DNA of 64,000 bases, taken from NCBI GenBank assembly GCA_013180625.2, contig SNVD02013873.1, positions 1 through 64,000 of the forward strand. The letters are read 5' to 3'. The notes below the pieces were generated by a model that did no database searches, was not told the origin of the DNA, and saw nothing but the letters and a program-made list of their open reading frames with translations. Every line of letters starts with the position of its first letter. Within the stretch, counting starts at the first letter, position 1. The position numbers were made by a program, and so were the translations under genes. Of this stretch, positions 1-13,960 are shown piece by piece. Source of the DNA: Boswellia sacra (taxonomy: Eukaryota; Streptophyta; Magnoliopsida; Sapindales; Burseraceae).

Positions 1-660
1 TTAACAGTCCACCACGAATTAAACGACATCGTTTTGACTAGTGATATTCACATTACAAAACCACTCAGCGCCATAAATTTCCACAACTCATCCCAAATGC
101 CTTCGGACTGTAGCACTCAATCAAAGAATCCCTCGTCAAAGAGAAGGTCACGAATTCACCCTCAAATTCCGACTCTCACCCTTCAATCATTACATGAAAT
201 AAATTGATGTAGCTTTGCTCTCATACCTCCGCTTGATGTAGCAAGCATACTAACTTAAAAGACTAAGCTAGAAAGTTAATGCGTTGTAAGTTGTCATACA
301 GGCCTGTACCACGCCAATATGGGATTCTGCCACTTAGAAAGCTCACTCAAAAGTTAATGGGTTACAGAGGTCTAGTAGTCATAAACTGCCATATAAGCCT
401 GTGCGAGGCTAATGTGCGATTCTAGGCCCTACATCATAAATTCTCTATATAACTAGCAATTATTTTTAATAATACAATTATATAACTAGTAATTATATAT
501 ATTTCAAGCACACAATTCGAACAAATTACTTCTAAAAAAACCCTAATAGTTGATAATTTTGATTATGACTTTTAGCATGATATATACAAAGAGTAGGTGT
601 ACGGATAATATTTTACACGACTAAATTTGTATCAGAAAGCAACTTAATTTGATGGGTTTA
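1..660. other. 3' flank of NPF1, part of the repeated unit
   Basis: No gene seen. The first ~200 bases are recognisably the same as stretches at about 16464-16660, 25670-25870 and 27315-27480, which lie 3' of the other NPF copies. The window therefore opens inside a repeat unit, and its SKP1-like partner is expected just to the left of base 1. Confidence 0.6.
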
Positions 661-3600
661 TTAATCAACAAAGGCCGCAAGAATTTCTGGAAGACATTTA
701 GATTGCTTGCTGTCATCACTTGGTCTCCTTGTGTTGACATCTGAATCGGCTGTGCACTCCTTTATATATTGGAAAATCAGTGATGTGCAGCACAAGTTGA
801 CTGAAGCAATGATTATTAGTATCTTGAAATACTCCTCTAGGTAATGGTCGTCAACGCCATAGATTTTACTGCGTCCATAAAGAATTAAGGGATTACCGAA
901 ATTTCCAAGTCCAATCACAAAATTATTTATTGCTGATAGATGGTGCTTCCTTGTTTCAGGGAACAGATCAACCATGTAGTCATCCAGTCCATCTTGAGCA
1001 AGTCCTTCCATAAAACCCAAAAAACAGAACTGTGGAACAAGCCAAAAGATGCTCATTTCTGACGAATCAACATAAATAATATCATGAGGCTTTCGGACAC
1101 GAATTCCCTCAGCCCGCCATGCAACAATAAAGCAAGGCACAGAGAGCATCATTCCAAGCCACATTCTCATTAATTTGGCCTTTCCCTGTTTAGATTTTGG
1201 AAGCCATTTTACAAATAACTCAGAGCACAAAGAGATCATTTTACATGATACAGATTGAATTATGACTAGGGAAGGAAGATATTTCCTATGAATCATCATC
1301 CTTCCTCCCTGTAAAGGAAAAAAGATCTTCCCTCCTGATAGAAACATACCAAACAAAACGAAGGTAGACCACATGCAACCCATCTTTCGAATATATATTT
1401 TTAATTCCCCACCATGTGCTGTTTCTCCTTGTTCTGGACTAGTACCGGAATCTCTATCCTGCTTTCTGTTATTCATATAACATAATAAATTAATTTAATA
1501 TGGCCAAAATTAGCTGTAACTAAATCAGACAAGGAGAGGGAGAGTACCTGATGAGCCTTTTGATTTCAACTTGGAAGGCCTTAAGATTACGGGGAATACC
1601 AGTGAAAAGGCTGCCAATGGCAGGTAGTTCTCCAGAACGGTAGAACAAAAGAGTACTGCACAAGATAAGACTACTGCTCGCAGTCGCACATAACGGGACT
1701 ACAAGTAAAAGTTTCCGTTCAACCAAACGGTAGGTCACTAACGCAGCAACTGCACTAAAAGTCCAGACAATACGGCACCATACATTTTTTCGGGCTATGA
1801 CTCGATCCTCGACTAAGTTTGCTGGATCTGGTTCACATTTTTTGAATTGTTCGACAATAAATTCTCCTATAACAGGTTGAACTCCAGCATGAGCGAGTGC
1901 TAATAGCAGAATCCCGGTTATGTCGTATGCAAACGCTAATTTTGCATCGCTTTCAGTCCCCGAAAGGTATAATTGCTTCAAAACGTGCAACAACAATTTC
2001 AAACCCTGCAACAACAATTAATTAATGCGTTGATTAATTAATTAAACTATAATTATTAAGATGAGAAATCCTTAACGTTAACCAGAGTCAATATCTCTGG
2101 TACTTTCCACCAAGCCTTGGTTGTTAACATATATCAAAGTGTAGTACTTACAAAACAATAGCAGAGAGTCGAAACTATGATAACTAGGAGACAACTCAAT
2201 AGGGATTTTGACATGAATTTCAAAACAACAAGCTCTAGTAAAGCTGATGCCGCCTGCAGAATCATTGTAAATATTGCGGCATTCATGAAATCCTTCTCCA
2301 CAATAATAACCTTTGAAGGATCAATGAAATATGCTGTCGATAAACGCAATATTAAATAATCTATTAACTTGTCGCTGAACAAAAACCCTGAAAATTAATT
2401 AATTAATTAAAAAGTCAGTAGTGGGGCATTTAATCAAACAAATATCTATCTTTGAACAGCAATGGATTATCATCATCAAATTGAAGTAATAGATATTTTA
2501 CAGTTCATGATGAGCATTGGACAAAATCATCTACAAAAGAGAACAACTTTTTTTTTCTACACTACTTTACCAAAATTATTTATTTACTCTTGACATACCA
2601 AAAAAAAAATAAATTTAAAACTTTTGAAGTTACATATCTAAGATAGGATAAGGCAATAATCTAAAATTTGAGCATTCAACTATCTTAAATTTGAGTAAAT
2701 ATAATCAAATGTCTAAGCTAAAAAGACTAGTCTATTGAGCGGAGAGACTAACCTTGTTAGGATATAAATATGAAAACTTAATTTAGGCCATCATTGTTGT
2801 TTGTATATTAGCGAAGCAACACTCACTAATGCTGGCTAGCCTTCCCGTCTTGTTCAAGCACGATTCATGAATTACTGTGATTCATAATTTTATTCATTAC
2901 CTCTCTCCTTTATTTGAATTTTTTTTTAATATAATTACCTCTAAAGTTTATGGTCATAGTAACAACTTTTTCTTCTGTAATAAAAAATATATATAAGGGA
3001 TATGATATTTTAACTTCAATTTTCTGTTAACTTAAAACTAGACATCAATTAATAGTCATTAATCTGAACTAATTCAATAATTGTAATTAAAAATAAAAAT
3101 TTTACATTAACTTATTTTATATATATATATCCTTAGAATTGGATATCACAATGGAAAGTATTTGGGTTGGAATGAAAAATAACTACTAGTTAATTTTCAC
3201 CTTCCCACCATTGACATTGTAGAAAATCAAGAGCCATATATATACCAGTGTAAAAAATTTGAGTTAAAAATATAAATTCAAAATAATTTAAATCAAATTT
3301 TTTTCTTACTTAAAACTAGAGTTAACCTTTTAATTGCTCATCTAATAGTTGAGATAAGTTGTCATAATTAAAAGCAATATTTTAACCTTGAATTTTGATA
3401 AGGAATGAGGTTCCTCAAGTTAAAAGAAAGGGAGCAAGATATAGACAGAGGAAATAGAAAAATCAATAGAAGAAATATGAGAGAGAAAATAATCTTTCTA
3501 CTAAAAGATAAAAAATCAATATAACAAAGTCTTTCTAAATAACATAATTAAAGACTCATATTTATAGAACCTTAAAATATAGTTCTACTAGAAAATAAAA

Positions 3601-4944
3601 TCTCATTAGAAAATAGAATCTCAATCATAGTTTAACTAGAAAGTATCGAAAAAAAATTAGTAATCTATTAATTAGAAAAATAACTCAAATTAGTATTACT
3701 CCTAATTTAGGAAGTCAAAATCCTTAATAATAGTCAAAATCTTTAATTTCTTAAAATCCCTAAAATCTAATTAAAATTTTCTAATTTATTCCTAATATTT
3801 CCTACATCAAATTTCAATTGGATGTTTGACATGAATGATTATAAATTTCAGTTATCTCTAAGTTAACTGGTGAGAATCAAGTCTTTCATTTTAGCATTGA
3901 ACTATACCCAAGCTTTTAGAAATTCTATCACTCACTACTCTATTTGCCTTATATTCTAATGCCATTTGTTTGAGTTAATGCTTAAATTTTATAAGAAGAC
4001 TACATGATAATATTTTGGCAAATTGATTATCTAATCTCTATATATCAGCAAGTCTGATAAAAGAAACAACAAGTAGCATCACACTCTGAAATTGTTTGAT
4101 GACTTTGATCACAAGATGACATAAAACTGAAAGAAAACTCGAAAAATAAGAATAAAATAGGCAGCACGCAATTTAAACTGCAATCAGGAATATTGAGCTT
4201 ACGAGAAAATCTTTCCTACAGCGGATGCACCACGTGACTGGACTGATATGGTGCATCCACCCAATGGGAAGTTTAGAAACGTGAGAGACAAGGACTGCAA
4301 AATCTACTGTTCATCCCACTTTTCTAATTTCCTATAGGGCGGATGCATCATATTAGTCCAGCCACGCGGTAAATCTGCTGCACGGAAGTCTTTCTCTAGC
4401 TTACATAAAGTTAAGAAATAATAGATATACATGTATACCAAAAAACTTAATGAATAAACGTGTAGAACAAAAAGCTATAGATTTCTTAAGTACTCTGATC
4501 ATGGCCGCGCCTTGAATCATGCATGTGATTTGAGATCGAAGCGTAAGCGAGAAACAGAGAAGATATTACAAGTAAGAGTCGTTTTGACTTCTAATGGTGC
4601 TCGATTTTGGTTTTTCTTAGACTTATTAATTATTTACGCTTTACCAACTAACAAAAAAAAAAAAAACCCAGAGAGAGAGAGAGAGAGAGAGCAAAAGGGC
4701 GACGATCAAGAGTAACTAGCTAATTTACATATGAGGTGAACGGAAACAATAATGTAATCAATCAAATGCTGAGCAAAGAAAAGAGAGAGAATGGTTTTGG
4801 TTAGCCAATAATTAATGTTACATTTATACCTGAGGCAAAGAAGACGGCTTTAGAGAAACAGAAGTAATAGCCAACACGGGATCTGAACTCGCTCCAGATG
4901 TTCGAAAATCCTGCGGTTTCGGACAAAGAATTACTCGAATTCAT
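661..4944 (-). CDS. NPF1: divergent NRT1/PTR (NPF/POT) family transporter, 4 exons, 537 aa
   Basis: Model on the minus strand: exon 1 4944-4830, exon 2 2387-2152, exon 3 2005-1548, exon 4 1465-661. All introns are GT-AG, the phases agree, and the stop is TAA at 661-663. The NPF family are plant proton-coupled membrane carriers for nitrate, peptides, hormones and other solutes. Family-like landmarks are FSDKLIDYL in TM1, HAGVQPVIGEFIVEQF (the place of the usual GxxPCVxTFGADQF) at about residue 155, SIFWLVPQFCFLGFMEG in exon 4, and GLGNFGNPL. Many hydrophobic segments run throughout, and length is slightly below the usual 550-600 aa. The TM1 ExxE[R/K] proton-coupling motif is absent. Intron 1 (2.4 kb) holds a MITE and an LTR-like insert. 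The NPF5 subgroup is a guess, the substrate is unknown, and expression is untested. Confidence 0.82.
3372..3920. mobile_element. LTR-like insertion in NPF1 intron 1
   Basis: About 550 bases are present here but absent from the same place in NPF2 intron 1 (near 20030-20040), where flanking sequence continues directly. Read on the minus strand, the segment from about 3806 (TGTAGGAAATATT) to about 3400 has a TATA-like TATAAATATG and a pyrimidine-rich tail, as in a small solo LTR. I could not fix the ends or a target-site duplication. Confidence 0.4.
4203..4397. mobile_element. MITE in NPF1 intron 1, ~65 bp inverted ends
   Basis: The left end (4203-4262) and the reverse complement of the right end (about 4335-4397) match over about 60-65 bases, with shared blocks GGATGCA and TGGACT. 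The repeated flank AGCTTAC occurs at 4196-4202 and 4398-4404 and would be a 7 bp target-site duplication. The insertion is missing in NPF2, NPF3 and the 39.2 kb copy of the same intron. Confidence 0.75.
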
Positions 4945-7900
4945 TTGGTTGTTGCAGAGAGGAAATCAAACTTCCCAAGTTGTTTGTTTTTCTTTGTTTA
5001 AGAGGTTAGAAGATTATCGGATAATTCCAGAGATATAGGGAAATTATGACAAGGAAGCAAAGACGCTGGGTGGTTTCTAAGATGCTACCTTCAAGTCTTT
5101 ATTTTCTGTTATGGACTTCCCATCCTCCTTTACTTTCAGTATGTTTTAATAAGAAAGTGTGAAAGACAACAGTTGCCTACTATTTATTATATATAAGTAG
5201 AATTAAAGTTTTCAAAATTAAAGAAAAGCGAAAGTGCCTACGACTTACAAAGTCAAACTTTTCAAAATGGGTCGAGTCAATGTTAGGGAAAACACCAGAA
5301 AACCCCTCTACTTGTCAAGAGTATCATCAAAACCCCAGCCGTTTATTATTTTCCGTTGGAACGAACTCATAATATTGTAATGTCATTTATACCCTTATAA
5401 CAATATCGTAATATCTTCTATATCCTTATCTCTAAAGTGAAACGCCATATACCTTTTATGTTTTAAAAGATTAGAAATTTGTAGATGTTAGGAGTTGAAC
5501 TATATTGATAAGTTACAAAAAATGGGCTCAACCACCAAGCTATCGAAAATTTGATTTTTAATAAACAAAATTATTTAACCTATTTAAACATTTACTAAAG
5601 CAACCCACACAATAGGACTCAATTTTAATAACACCTAAATTGCACCAAACTCAAATCCAAATGACACAATTTCAATCAAAATCTAAGCAATCTGATTTTT
5701 TTTTTTGTAGAAAATAGAAACTTAATCAAAATAAAAAATAAAATCGATATCAAAATAAGAAAATAAAATCTATATCAAATAAATTTATTTTAATTTAAAA
5801 ATAATAGAGTAATATTAGGTGGGTATAATTTTACATCTAGTATAAATATTTTTATTAATTTTGTTTTAAAATGATAGAAAACTCCACTAGCAACAGTTTG
5901 CATAAATTGCAAAAAAAGTCATTCCCCACCTTATAAAAAAAGAGAAAAAAATACAAAAATACAAAATAAAACAAATTTATTATTAATATCATTTCTCATA
6001 TAGAAAAATGATTTACTACCTTCACAGATTTTTCATTCAATTATTTACCACAACACCTAATTAAAAGTATTTGCCAAAATTTTTCTTAAGTGTTTTTTTT
6101 TTGTGGACTTTCTCATTTTTTATTTATTATAAGTATTTTTAGTATATTTATTTAATATGTGCTCTATTACTTCTTGAATTAATGCACCTTTTTTATATTT
6201 AATTTAGAGCATAATCACATTGATATATTGGTTTTATTCACATATATTAAAGAAATAATAATAATAATTGATAAAGACTGACGACTGGGGAAGTATGTGA
6301 AACTTTTAGAAATTCAAGATGACTACATGGGATTTTAAGACATGTCAAGAGAGGTTCGTCTTTTATTGTATCAAATTCCCAAATTACTCTCCATTAAATC
6401 AAACAAAAGTTAAAATCAGAAACTAATTTGTCAATTGAAAGTTTCACTTACTGTTAAGCCAAACCTCATGAGTATTTTTGGATTTCTTCCTTTCTATAAA
6501 TCTAATATCAGTATTTTTGGATTTCTTCCTTTCTATAAATCTAATATAGGGTATGCACATTTCAAGCTAAATGAAACTCATTTGAAATCAAAGTTGAACT
6601 CATGATAGTAATTTATCACTTCAGTACCATATTGATTACTTAAAAGAAAGATGATACAGATTATGGATAACTAATCACTTGTTCTTAGTAATCTGTTCAC
6701 AACATGGCAATATTACTAGTAAACTCGTTTGTCGATGCGAATTTTGAACTACAATATTTCTATAATATAATTATAATATATTTTATAGAAAAGGATTTTT
6801 AACTCAATTTTTTACTATAATTTATTCTTAAAAATATCTAATTCTTGATATAGCAAAATCCAATAGTTATGATTGAAAGTCAAAAGTTGTATTTAATATT
6901 ATTAATTCATCAATCATCTCAACTATTAGATTTTGTAAATCAATATTTAGAAATTCCGTCTAATTTTATATCAAAAAATCCCCTCTCATATCTATTTCAT
7001 TTATTTCATTAAATTAACAGCAATAATTATTATATATATATATTAGTATCCTCAAAAGACTTTCAACGACTTTTTTAATGTCCTGAGTGAATACAACTAA
7101 TTAATATGTTCAGATTGAAATAAAAGACAAAAATAGAATATATTGAAGTTCAAAGTAGTTGTGAACATTACATAGGTCATGGTTTCCTCGCGAGAAATTT
7201 TGTTTCTTTTCGTCATGCATGTTATAATTACTAATACAATAAGAAGCTTAATTAGTATAATTGCCAGTAAGCTGGTTCGCAACTTCACACGTGATTTATA
7301 TTAAATCATTGATTGTTTCTGAGATTAATAATACTTTTCTTCTTCAATCTTTTAAAGAAACTGGTAAAGGTACGTATTAAAACCTTAAATATAATATAAT
7401 TTCAGTATAGTTATTCCTCCAATAAACGAGAAAGGAAAGTTTTTACTAATGGATGATAATTTCATCACTTTTTGCAGCAGAAATGAAATAGATATAAGTC
7501 AATTTTTATTTTTTAATGATTAATTTCATGTAAATAAGTGGATTCAAGTCTAGAAGCTTAAGTCGTCATATAAAGTGAGGGCTTGGGGCGAACTATTTTC
7601 TTCATTATCATGTGCAAAAACTTGCCAAATATTATGATCAATAATTAATAGATGTAAACTTAAGAAGAAACAATTTATTGGAAATGTCTAAATTTAATAA
7701 TAAAATATTTAATCAATAGCAAGTAAATCCATGGTATCCACACGTTTTTTTTTAGTTTATTAATCTTTATATTAAAGCCGTAACATTGTATACTACCAAT
7801 GTAATGGACTGTTATAATTAATTCTCAGGATATTTCTAAATTAATGTTTTAGTTTTAATTAACACTAAAGTTTGACAATTAGATTTATAAAAAATGCAAA

Positions 7901-7959
7901 CATAAGAAACAGTAAAGATGCCGACAAAACAAATACAAAGTCTTTGGTCACTATATTTC
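4945..7959. other. Gene-poor AT-rich DNA upstream of NPF1
   Basis: No coding region supported. The NPF1 promoter should lie at the left edge; a possible minus-strand TATA (TATATATAA) is at about 5190-5198, roughly 250 nt before the ATG. It is not in the same place as the candidate TATA boxes of NPF2 and NPF3. Confidence 0.45.
6471..6548. repeat. 39 bp exact tandem duplication
   Basis: Two consecutive 39-base copies, 6471-6509 and 6510-6548, each beginning AGTATTTTTGGATTTCTTCC. They appear identical, apart from the last base, which suggests a recent slippage or short duplication event. Confidence 0.85.
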
Positions 7960-8167
7960 AATTAAAAGTAATATTACTCTTAAAAATTAATTATTCAAAT
8001 TCATTTATACAAACTGATATGAGATAATATGATTGGATGAATAAATAATAATAATTAATGATATTAATTAAGATGAACGATATGAGAATCATATAATATT
8101 GTTAGATCAATTTGTATAAGTGAGCTTGTATAATTAGTTTGTAAGAGTAATATGACTCTTTAATTAA
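7960..8167. mobile_element. MITE, same family as 49910-50123
   Basis: The left end (TAATATTACTCTTA, then TTATACAAACTGATAT) is matched by the reverse complement of the right end (CATATTACTCTTACAAACTAATTATACAAG) over about 60 bases. The inverted ends share order and sequence with the better preserved element at 49910-50123. Exact ends and the target-site duplication are uncertain here. Confidence 0.65.
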
Positions 8168-10770
8168 TTATGAATACTTACAGTCTGTTATCCTATATCA
8201 ATGTGCATGCTTAATTCAATAAATATTCCCAATGATATTCTAACAGTACTATTTAAAAGAGTGTTAAACTTTCAAATTAGCGCAAAGGTCTAGGACAGTT
8301 TTTTTTTTTTTTTTTTTGCCAATGTTTAGCTGTTCACAGCACGTGAAAATAAAAACAAAAAATGATTATTGTATGATACCGAGATAAAATTTAGAAGGTA
8401 AATCCGAGAGCTGTTATGTTGATATCAGTGACAATAATATTTTTTTAGCATGCTTCTTTGCACGTGCTGGTTGATACTCATTTGACATTAAATTATGACT
8501 GCAAATGCAATATAAAAGTTTTATAAGTTACAGCCTGTGTTTCCACCAATCCATAGTTTCTTAATTTATTGCATCTTTCCCATAAAAAATTTTCTCATGA
8601 AACGCATTTGAAGTTAAAATTATAAGTCCTTAAAGTTTGACTGCCTTTAGCGATTAGTCTGTGCTCACAGTACTTGATCCAATGTGAACATAAATTAAAC
8701 GTGGCATGCTCGGCAATAATTTTTTACAATTAAAAGAAAGATAAAGTTAATAGATTATAGATAGCTAACCACTTCCGCGGTAGCATTTTGGTCGCAGCAT
8801 GGGAAGGTGAGGACATTATAAGATGCAAATTGCAAGTAACATGTAATATTGTATTGCACTTCCAATTGGAATACATAGTATAAAATAAAATTATTTTTGA
8901 CGAAAGAGGACTAGGGTTTGAGGCCACGTCCTAACATGATTAAAATATTAATTGGGCTGCATCACATATGTGTATACATCAAAATTATTAGAATGAACGG
9001 TTATACATACCTTGAATGGTTATACATATCTTGAAATTGAATTTGAATCCGAGGGTAATGATTCGAAAAGGTTATTCTAGACTTTTAATAGACATATATT
9101 GTTAATCTTCCTGTAAACTTTTTTATATATGTTCTTAAAATTTGTATTAAGTTACTAATATATTTAATAATTATTATAAATTTTATTATTAATTCAAGGT
9201 ATTTTAGTAATGATACATTTTTTTAAAAAATATTTTATGAAAATAAATAATTAATTATAAGAATAAATTTAATAAATAAGCATAAATTTATATTTTGTTT
9301 TTTTACTATGCGTAATTTTAATATTTCAATTTTTAGAAGTAGATCAAGTTGATATCTAAAAACAGGGAATTATCTCCTTTTAGACTTTTTCATAAAACGT
9401 GATTTTTTTAGTAGTTTCTTTTTGAATTAGGTTGAAAGACAACCCCAAACCTTGGATTGTTTTTATTGCAGGAAAAATTTGATTTTTTTTTTTTTTATCG
9501 CAACTACAACCCCAAACTGAACTAATATCTTAAATATTATGCTTGGTCAAAGAATGTTATGAAGTAAACGATTTGTCATATTATTTTATTAAAAACTAAA
9601 GCAAACGATGATTCCCAGTTAGTCCTCCATTCGCATGCATGTCCATTGTTAGATTAGGTGGGTTACGAAGAAATGTACAATTTAATTTAGTGGTTGTTCC
9701 CAAGTTGGCAGAATATTTAAATTATCATACGAGTAATAATGAATAATATATGTCAGAAATCGCTACTCCATTGGCCAGTTCATTGATAAGTGCAGGAATA
9801 AAATATAATGTCACAAAAATTTCGAAAGGCGTCTTACCTAAAAGGCAAATAAATATATCTTAAGCAGCTAGATTCCATTCTCTATTGAAGTGTGCTCATT
9901 AAAGAAAGAACTTATATAATTTGATGATTAGAATTTAAATTCTGCTGCTAAAGAAAATAATCTGTGTTTTGAGTAAGTTAAACTAAATAGTATACATCAT
10001 AAGAAACTTAAGACAATCCAGCTATCCGTTCTTATCTCTTTTGACTGTTCTGATCAAACTGTTATCGCTAAAATGCTTTGTTGAAATTAATCTATCCTTT
10101 GAATTATCGGATAATAACATCTAACCCCCTATGTATTGTTAAATCAAATAAACACCTAAGATTAAAAAATGAATTATCAAACCCCATTTGGCTAATGCTT
10201 GACTAATTTAGATTAGACAATTTTTTTTTCTTTTAACGAAGAAGCTTTGTCGATGACTGAGCATCTAGTAAGTTTCTCTACTCATCTTCTTTTATTGGTT
10301 TTATATTTTTTATCTTATTTGATCTGATTGTAATATTTTTATTATAATTAATTTGACCATATTTCTTGTAAAGTACTTATATAAATTTTTATGCCATGGT
10401 ATTCCTTATTTTTTAATTATATATATGTTTACTGTAATTAAGCCTCTGACTCTTTACAAATACACTTGTATCAATTAATAAAATATATAGTAAATATTAC
10501 TCAATGCTGATAGTTTAGTTGTTATGTTGAAATTACATTTACAGTAGAAATCACTACTTAAACCAGCACGTCAATGAAAAGTGAAAGTTTAGGTAAATAA
10601 ATCTAATATTTGAGGAGACACCCAACGCTTACGGTAAACAGGTATATTTTGGGCAAATAAATTGGCACCCCTAAAGGTTCGCGTTTATCCCTGACCTCCT
10701 TAGCTGAGAATTAATATGATAAGGGTGCTTTCGTCATTCAACATGCATCTTTTAGTACAAAATAAATAAA
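8168..10770. other. Intergenic, no gene seen
   Basis: AT-rich DNA with poly-T and poly-A runs. No open frame with recognisable protein content and no structured repeat supported on either strand. Confidence 0.5.
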
Positions 10771-10778
10771 AAAGTTAC

Positions 10779-11560
10779 AGTATTCATAAGTTGAATATAT
10801 TAAAAGTGAACTCATATCTACAAATAATGTAACCGATAATTTAACCCAAAAAATTTATACAATGGGGTTGATCGTCAACTATATAATATACATTACATTC
10901 ATCTATTATATAGTCAATACCAACTCGAAGTAATAGTATTCATAAGTTGAATATATTAAAAGTGAACTCATATCTACATATTTTTCTAGATAAAACGGTT
11001 TCTTAATATGATATCAAGTCAACAGTAAGATCAATGTCGGAGAATTCTTAGGATGAGTGAATAGGTACAGTACAGGTTACGTAGTCAAAGTGAACAAGAT
11101 AGCACCAGGTCCTAGGCCTAATACCATCTGGACTATCCTTTGAGGTCAAATTAAGCTAGGTGGTAAGTGACAAAATGGTATCAATATTTATGAATGGTTT
11201 CAAAGAGATTGTTCTGGTGATGCAAATCTTCACAAAATCTAAAACAACAATAAAAGTTTATTACGAAAGAGCCTAGACGTGTTGTGGGTCAAGAGTTTAT
11301 TTATTTAAGTTGAATATATTAAAAGTGAACTCATATGTACAATTTTTTTTAGATAAAAAGGTTTCGTAATATGATATCAAACTTACTGAAGTCAGACGCA
11401 TTAAAATCTAGATGCGCCTAAAGTCAAAAGGGTTTCACTATTCATGAACAGTTTCAAAGAGATTTGTGACTAGTGATTCAAATTTTTATAAAGTCCAAAT
11501 CAACAAGAAGAGTTTATTACAAAAGAGACTAGAAGTGTGCTGTGCGTCAAGCAAATTGAA
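10779..11560. repeat. Direct repeats with a ~250-370 bp unit
   Basis: The block CATAAGTTGAATATATTAAA followed by AGTGAACTCATAT occurs at about 10785, 10935 and 11306 (the last starting at TAAGTTG). A second block (GGTTTCAAAGAGATT to AGTTTATTAC) occurs at about 11198-11265 and again at about 11448-11520. The order of blocks is kept, so this is a diverged tandem duplication with an internal deletion in the second copy. No coding content recognised. Confidence 0.7.
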
Positions 11561-13581
11561 GAAAAGGAGCAATAGAAAGCCAATGATTTGCAAGCACTAG
11601 GCAGAAATCAATAACAGCCAAGAAATGCAAAGCCTTGCCCATGGGGGGACCTTAAAATTTTGATTAATTAAAGCTGAGGATGCTACGATGCTGTGAAATT
11701 ATTAAGATATGGTAGGACCTTTATCGGTGCCGGCTCAAGGAATTTGGAAGCAAGAAAAAGTTTTGATATTTAATATAACATATTGAATAAATTGCGTTAA
11801 AATTATAATTTTTATTTAAATTTTCATCATAATTTTTATTTAAAATTTCATCATAATTTTATTAGTATTGTTTATTCAAGTATTAAAATTTTGTTGGTAT
11901 ATTTTTATTATTTTTTCACATATTGATGAAGAGGCTCCATTTTAATATTTAACTAATTTTTCTAAATCTTTCCATAACTTTTTCATATCTAAATTTATAT
12001 TTTCTAATAGACATGCCTAAGAATAAAAATAAAATAAAATAGATAAAAATAAAAATTATTAAAATAGATAGTCATAGAAACCGAAATTATAGTGAGATAA
12101 TGAACAATTTTGGTCAGCAATCTTGATAGAATGAGAGAGTTTGATATATATGTTTAAGTTAGAAAGATAAGTTTGTAATATAAAAAGAGAATGCATATAA
12201 AGTTAATAGCTTTAACTTACATATTTTCATGATTAATTTTTCTAATACTACATATCAATCATAATCTTGGCATTCTTTTGAAATTTGAAAGTACATTTTA
12301 TACAAATTTAAAAATAAGATATTGTAATTGAATTGTAATTGATTTATAATAGAATAGATTTTAGGTATTTAAGGAAATAATTTAATTTTGTATTTTCGTT
12401 AAACTTGAATTTTCGTGAAATACAAAACTAGTATATAAGAAAATAAAATAGATTGTATATATAAATATTTAAAAAGCTAATATTTCATAATTAATTGTCT
12501 TTAAATAAAATAGGGCTTTTAAGATTTAATCAAAATATTTGGGGCCTTTGTTTGGCTTCTTGCCACTACAAGAATTTTTGTCATATTTTAAATTTATATA
12601 TTTGGCATTTTTTTTAAAGTGCCTCTTATAGCACATAATTAAAAGTCAAACCCACTTTTGTTTCATATTTGACACATTTTGCCTTCACTTTAATTATATA
12701 TTTGTCATATTTTTAAATGAATAACTAATATATAGAAATAAACCCTGCCTATATATTCATCTCTTTCTCACTCTTCCTTATTCACTTTCACTTTACGAGG
12801 AGATATGCTTTACTTGCAGCCTACGAGAAGTGAGAGCATATTGTATATAAGAAGATAATTAAAGTTGCCCCACTAACCTAGTTCTAAAGATCATAATTAA
12901 CATAAAGAACTAATTTAATTGATTACACTTTTCGCTTTAATTTACTTAAAGGAGTACATTATGATCCACTTAGTTGAGATTACATGTGTTACATCCACAT
13001 AGTGCAAAAAGAATAATTATTTCAATAGTATGATCTTAAAGTATTTTGTGGAACCAAGAGAAAAACTCTTTTAGAATTAGAACCATCTATGACAGGAATT
13101 TTTAACTAAGAAGAACTTAAAAGTCTTCTAACATAAGAGTTTTATTTGAAAGTAAAGTAATTTTCATAAAAATATTGTTAATAGTGAAATATAGAATTAT
13201 CAAGCTAATTTTTTTTTTGGTTTTCAAAAAAATGATGTAATGTTGCTACATGATAAAATAAAAATATCTTGATTAAAAATTCCAAGAAAGGACTATTAAA
13301 AAACCCAAACTTCGTATTTTAAATATATTTATCTCTTTATCAACCCCTTTTATCAGTCCAATCAACTAACAAAAAAAAAAGTTGGAAAATAGTTTCTTTT
13401 TAAAGAAAAAAAGTGTATAAAAGTCTCTTCATAAAATTAAGATATGTTTCATATTTTTAAAATAATAAAACACAAAAAATATCATTCAGAAACCAAAAAT
13501 TAAGATTGTTTAACATATCTATTTATCAATTTATGCTGCTAATTAATTTGCAATCAACTAAGAACGACCAAAAGATTTTAC

Positions 13582-13630
<49 letters not shown>

Positions 13631-13960
13631 TTTTTTTCAGCTAGCCAACATATAAAGTGAATACATGGCAAATATCAAACACTAAAGAGATCCTTTTTTG
13701 AATAGGCAAACTTTCAAAATCATATTAAATACACACAATTATTTGTCATAATTTAAAATAATTATATATTTTCGTCAAAGCAATATTAATTAATCTATTT
13801 AATCTAAATTAAATAAATCCTCTAATCAATCAGTCAAACTAGAATACTACAACTATGCCATGTTCTTTAACCTTCAACAACTTAATCAAAAGATAATCAA
13901 CATCAAGAAATTCTTAATTAAGATAAAACAAAATAACTATCTAATCATCCAGAAGTTAAC
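11561..13960. other. Intergenic; right part is shared repeat-unit sequence
   Basis: From about 12795 onward the sequence matches the regions 23030-23880 and 36890-37757 that also precede SKP1-like copies. The left part (11561-12790) is unique to this unit and AT-rich. A CACTACAAGAA motif at 12564-12574 resembles a CACTA transposon end, but no partner end was found. Confidence 0.5.
13582..13630. repeat. (AAT)n microsatellite
   Basis: About 16 uninterrupted AAT units. The equivalent positions in the paralogous units (23.6 and 37.4 kb) lack it. Confidence 0.95.

Noticed and set aside
12564..12574. CACTACAAGAA motif like a CACTA transposon end
   Set aside because: No inverted partner end, no subterminal repeats and no transposase found nearby; short motif can occur by chance.
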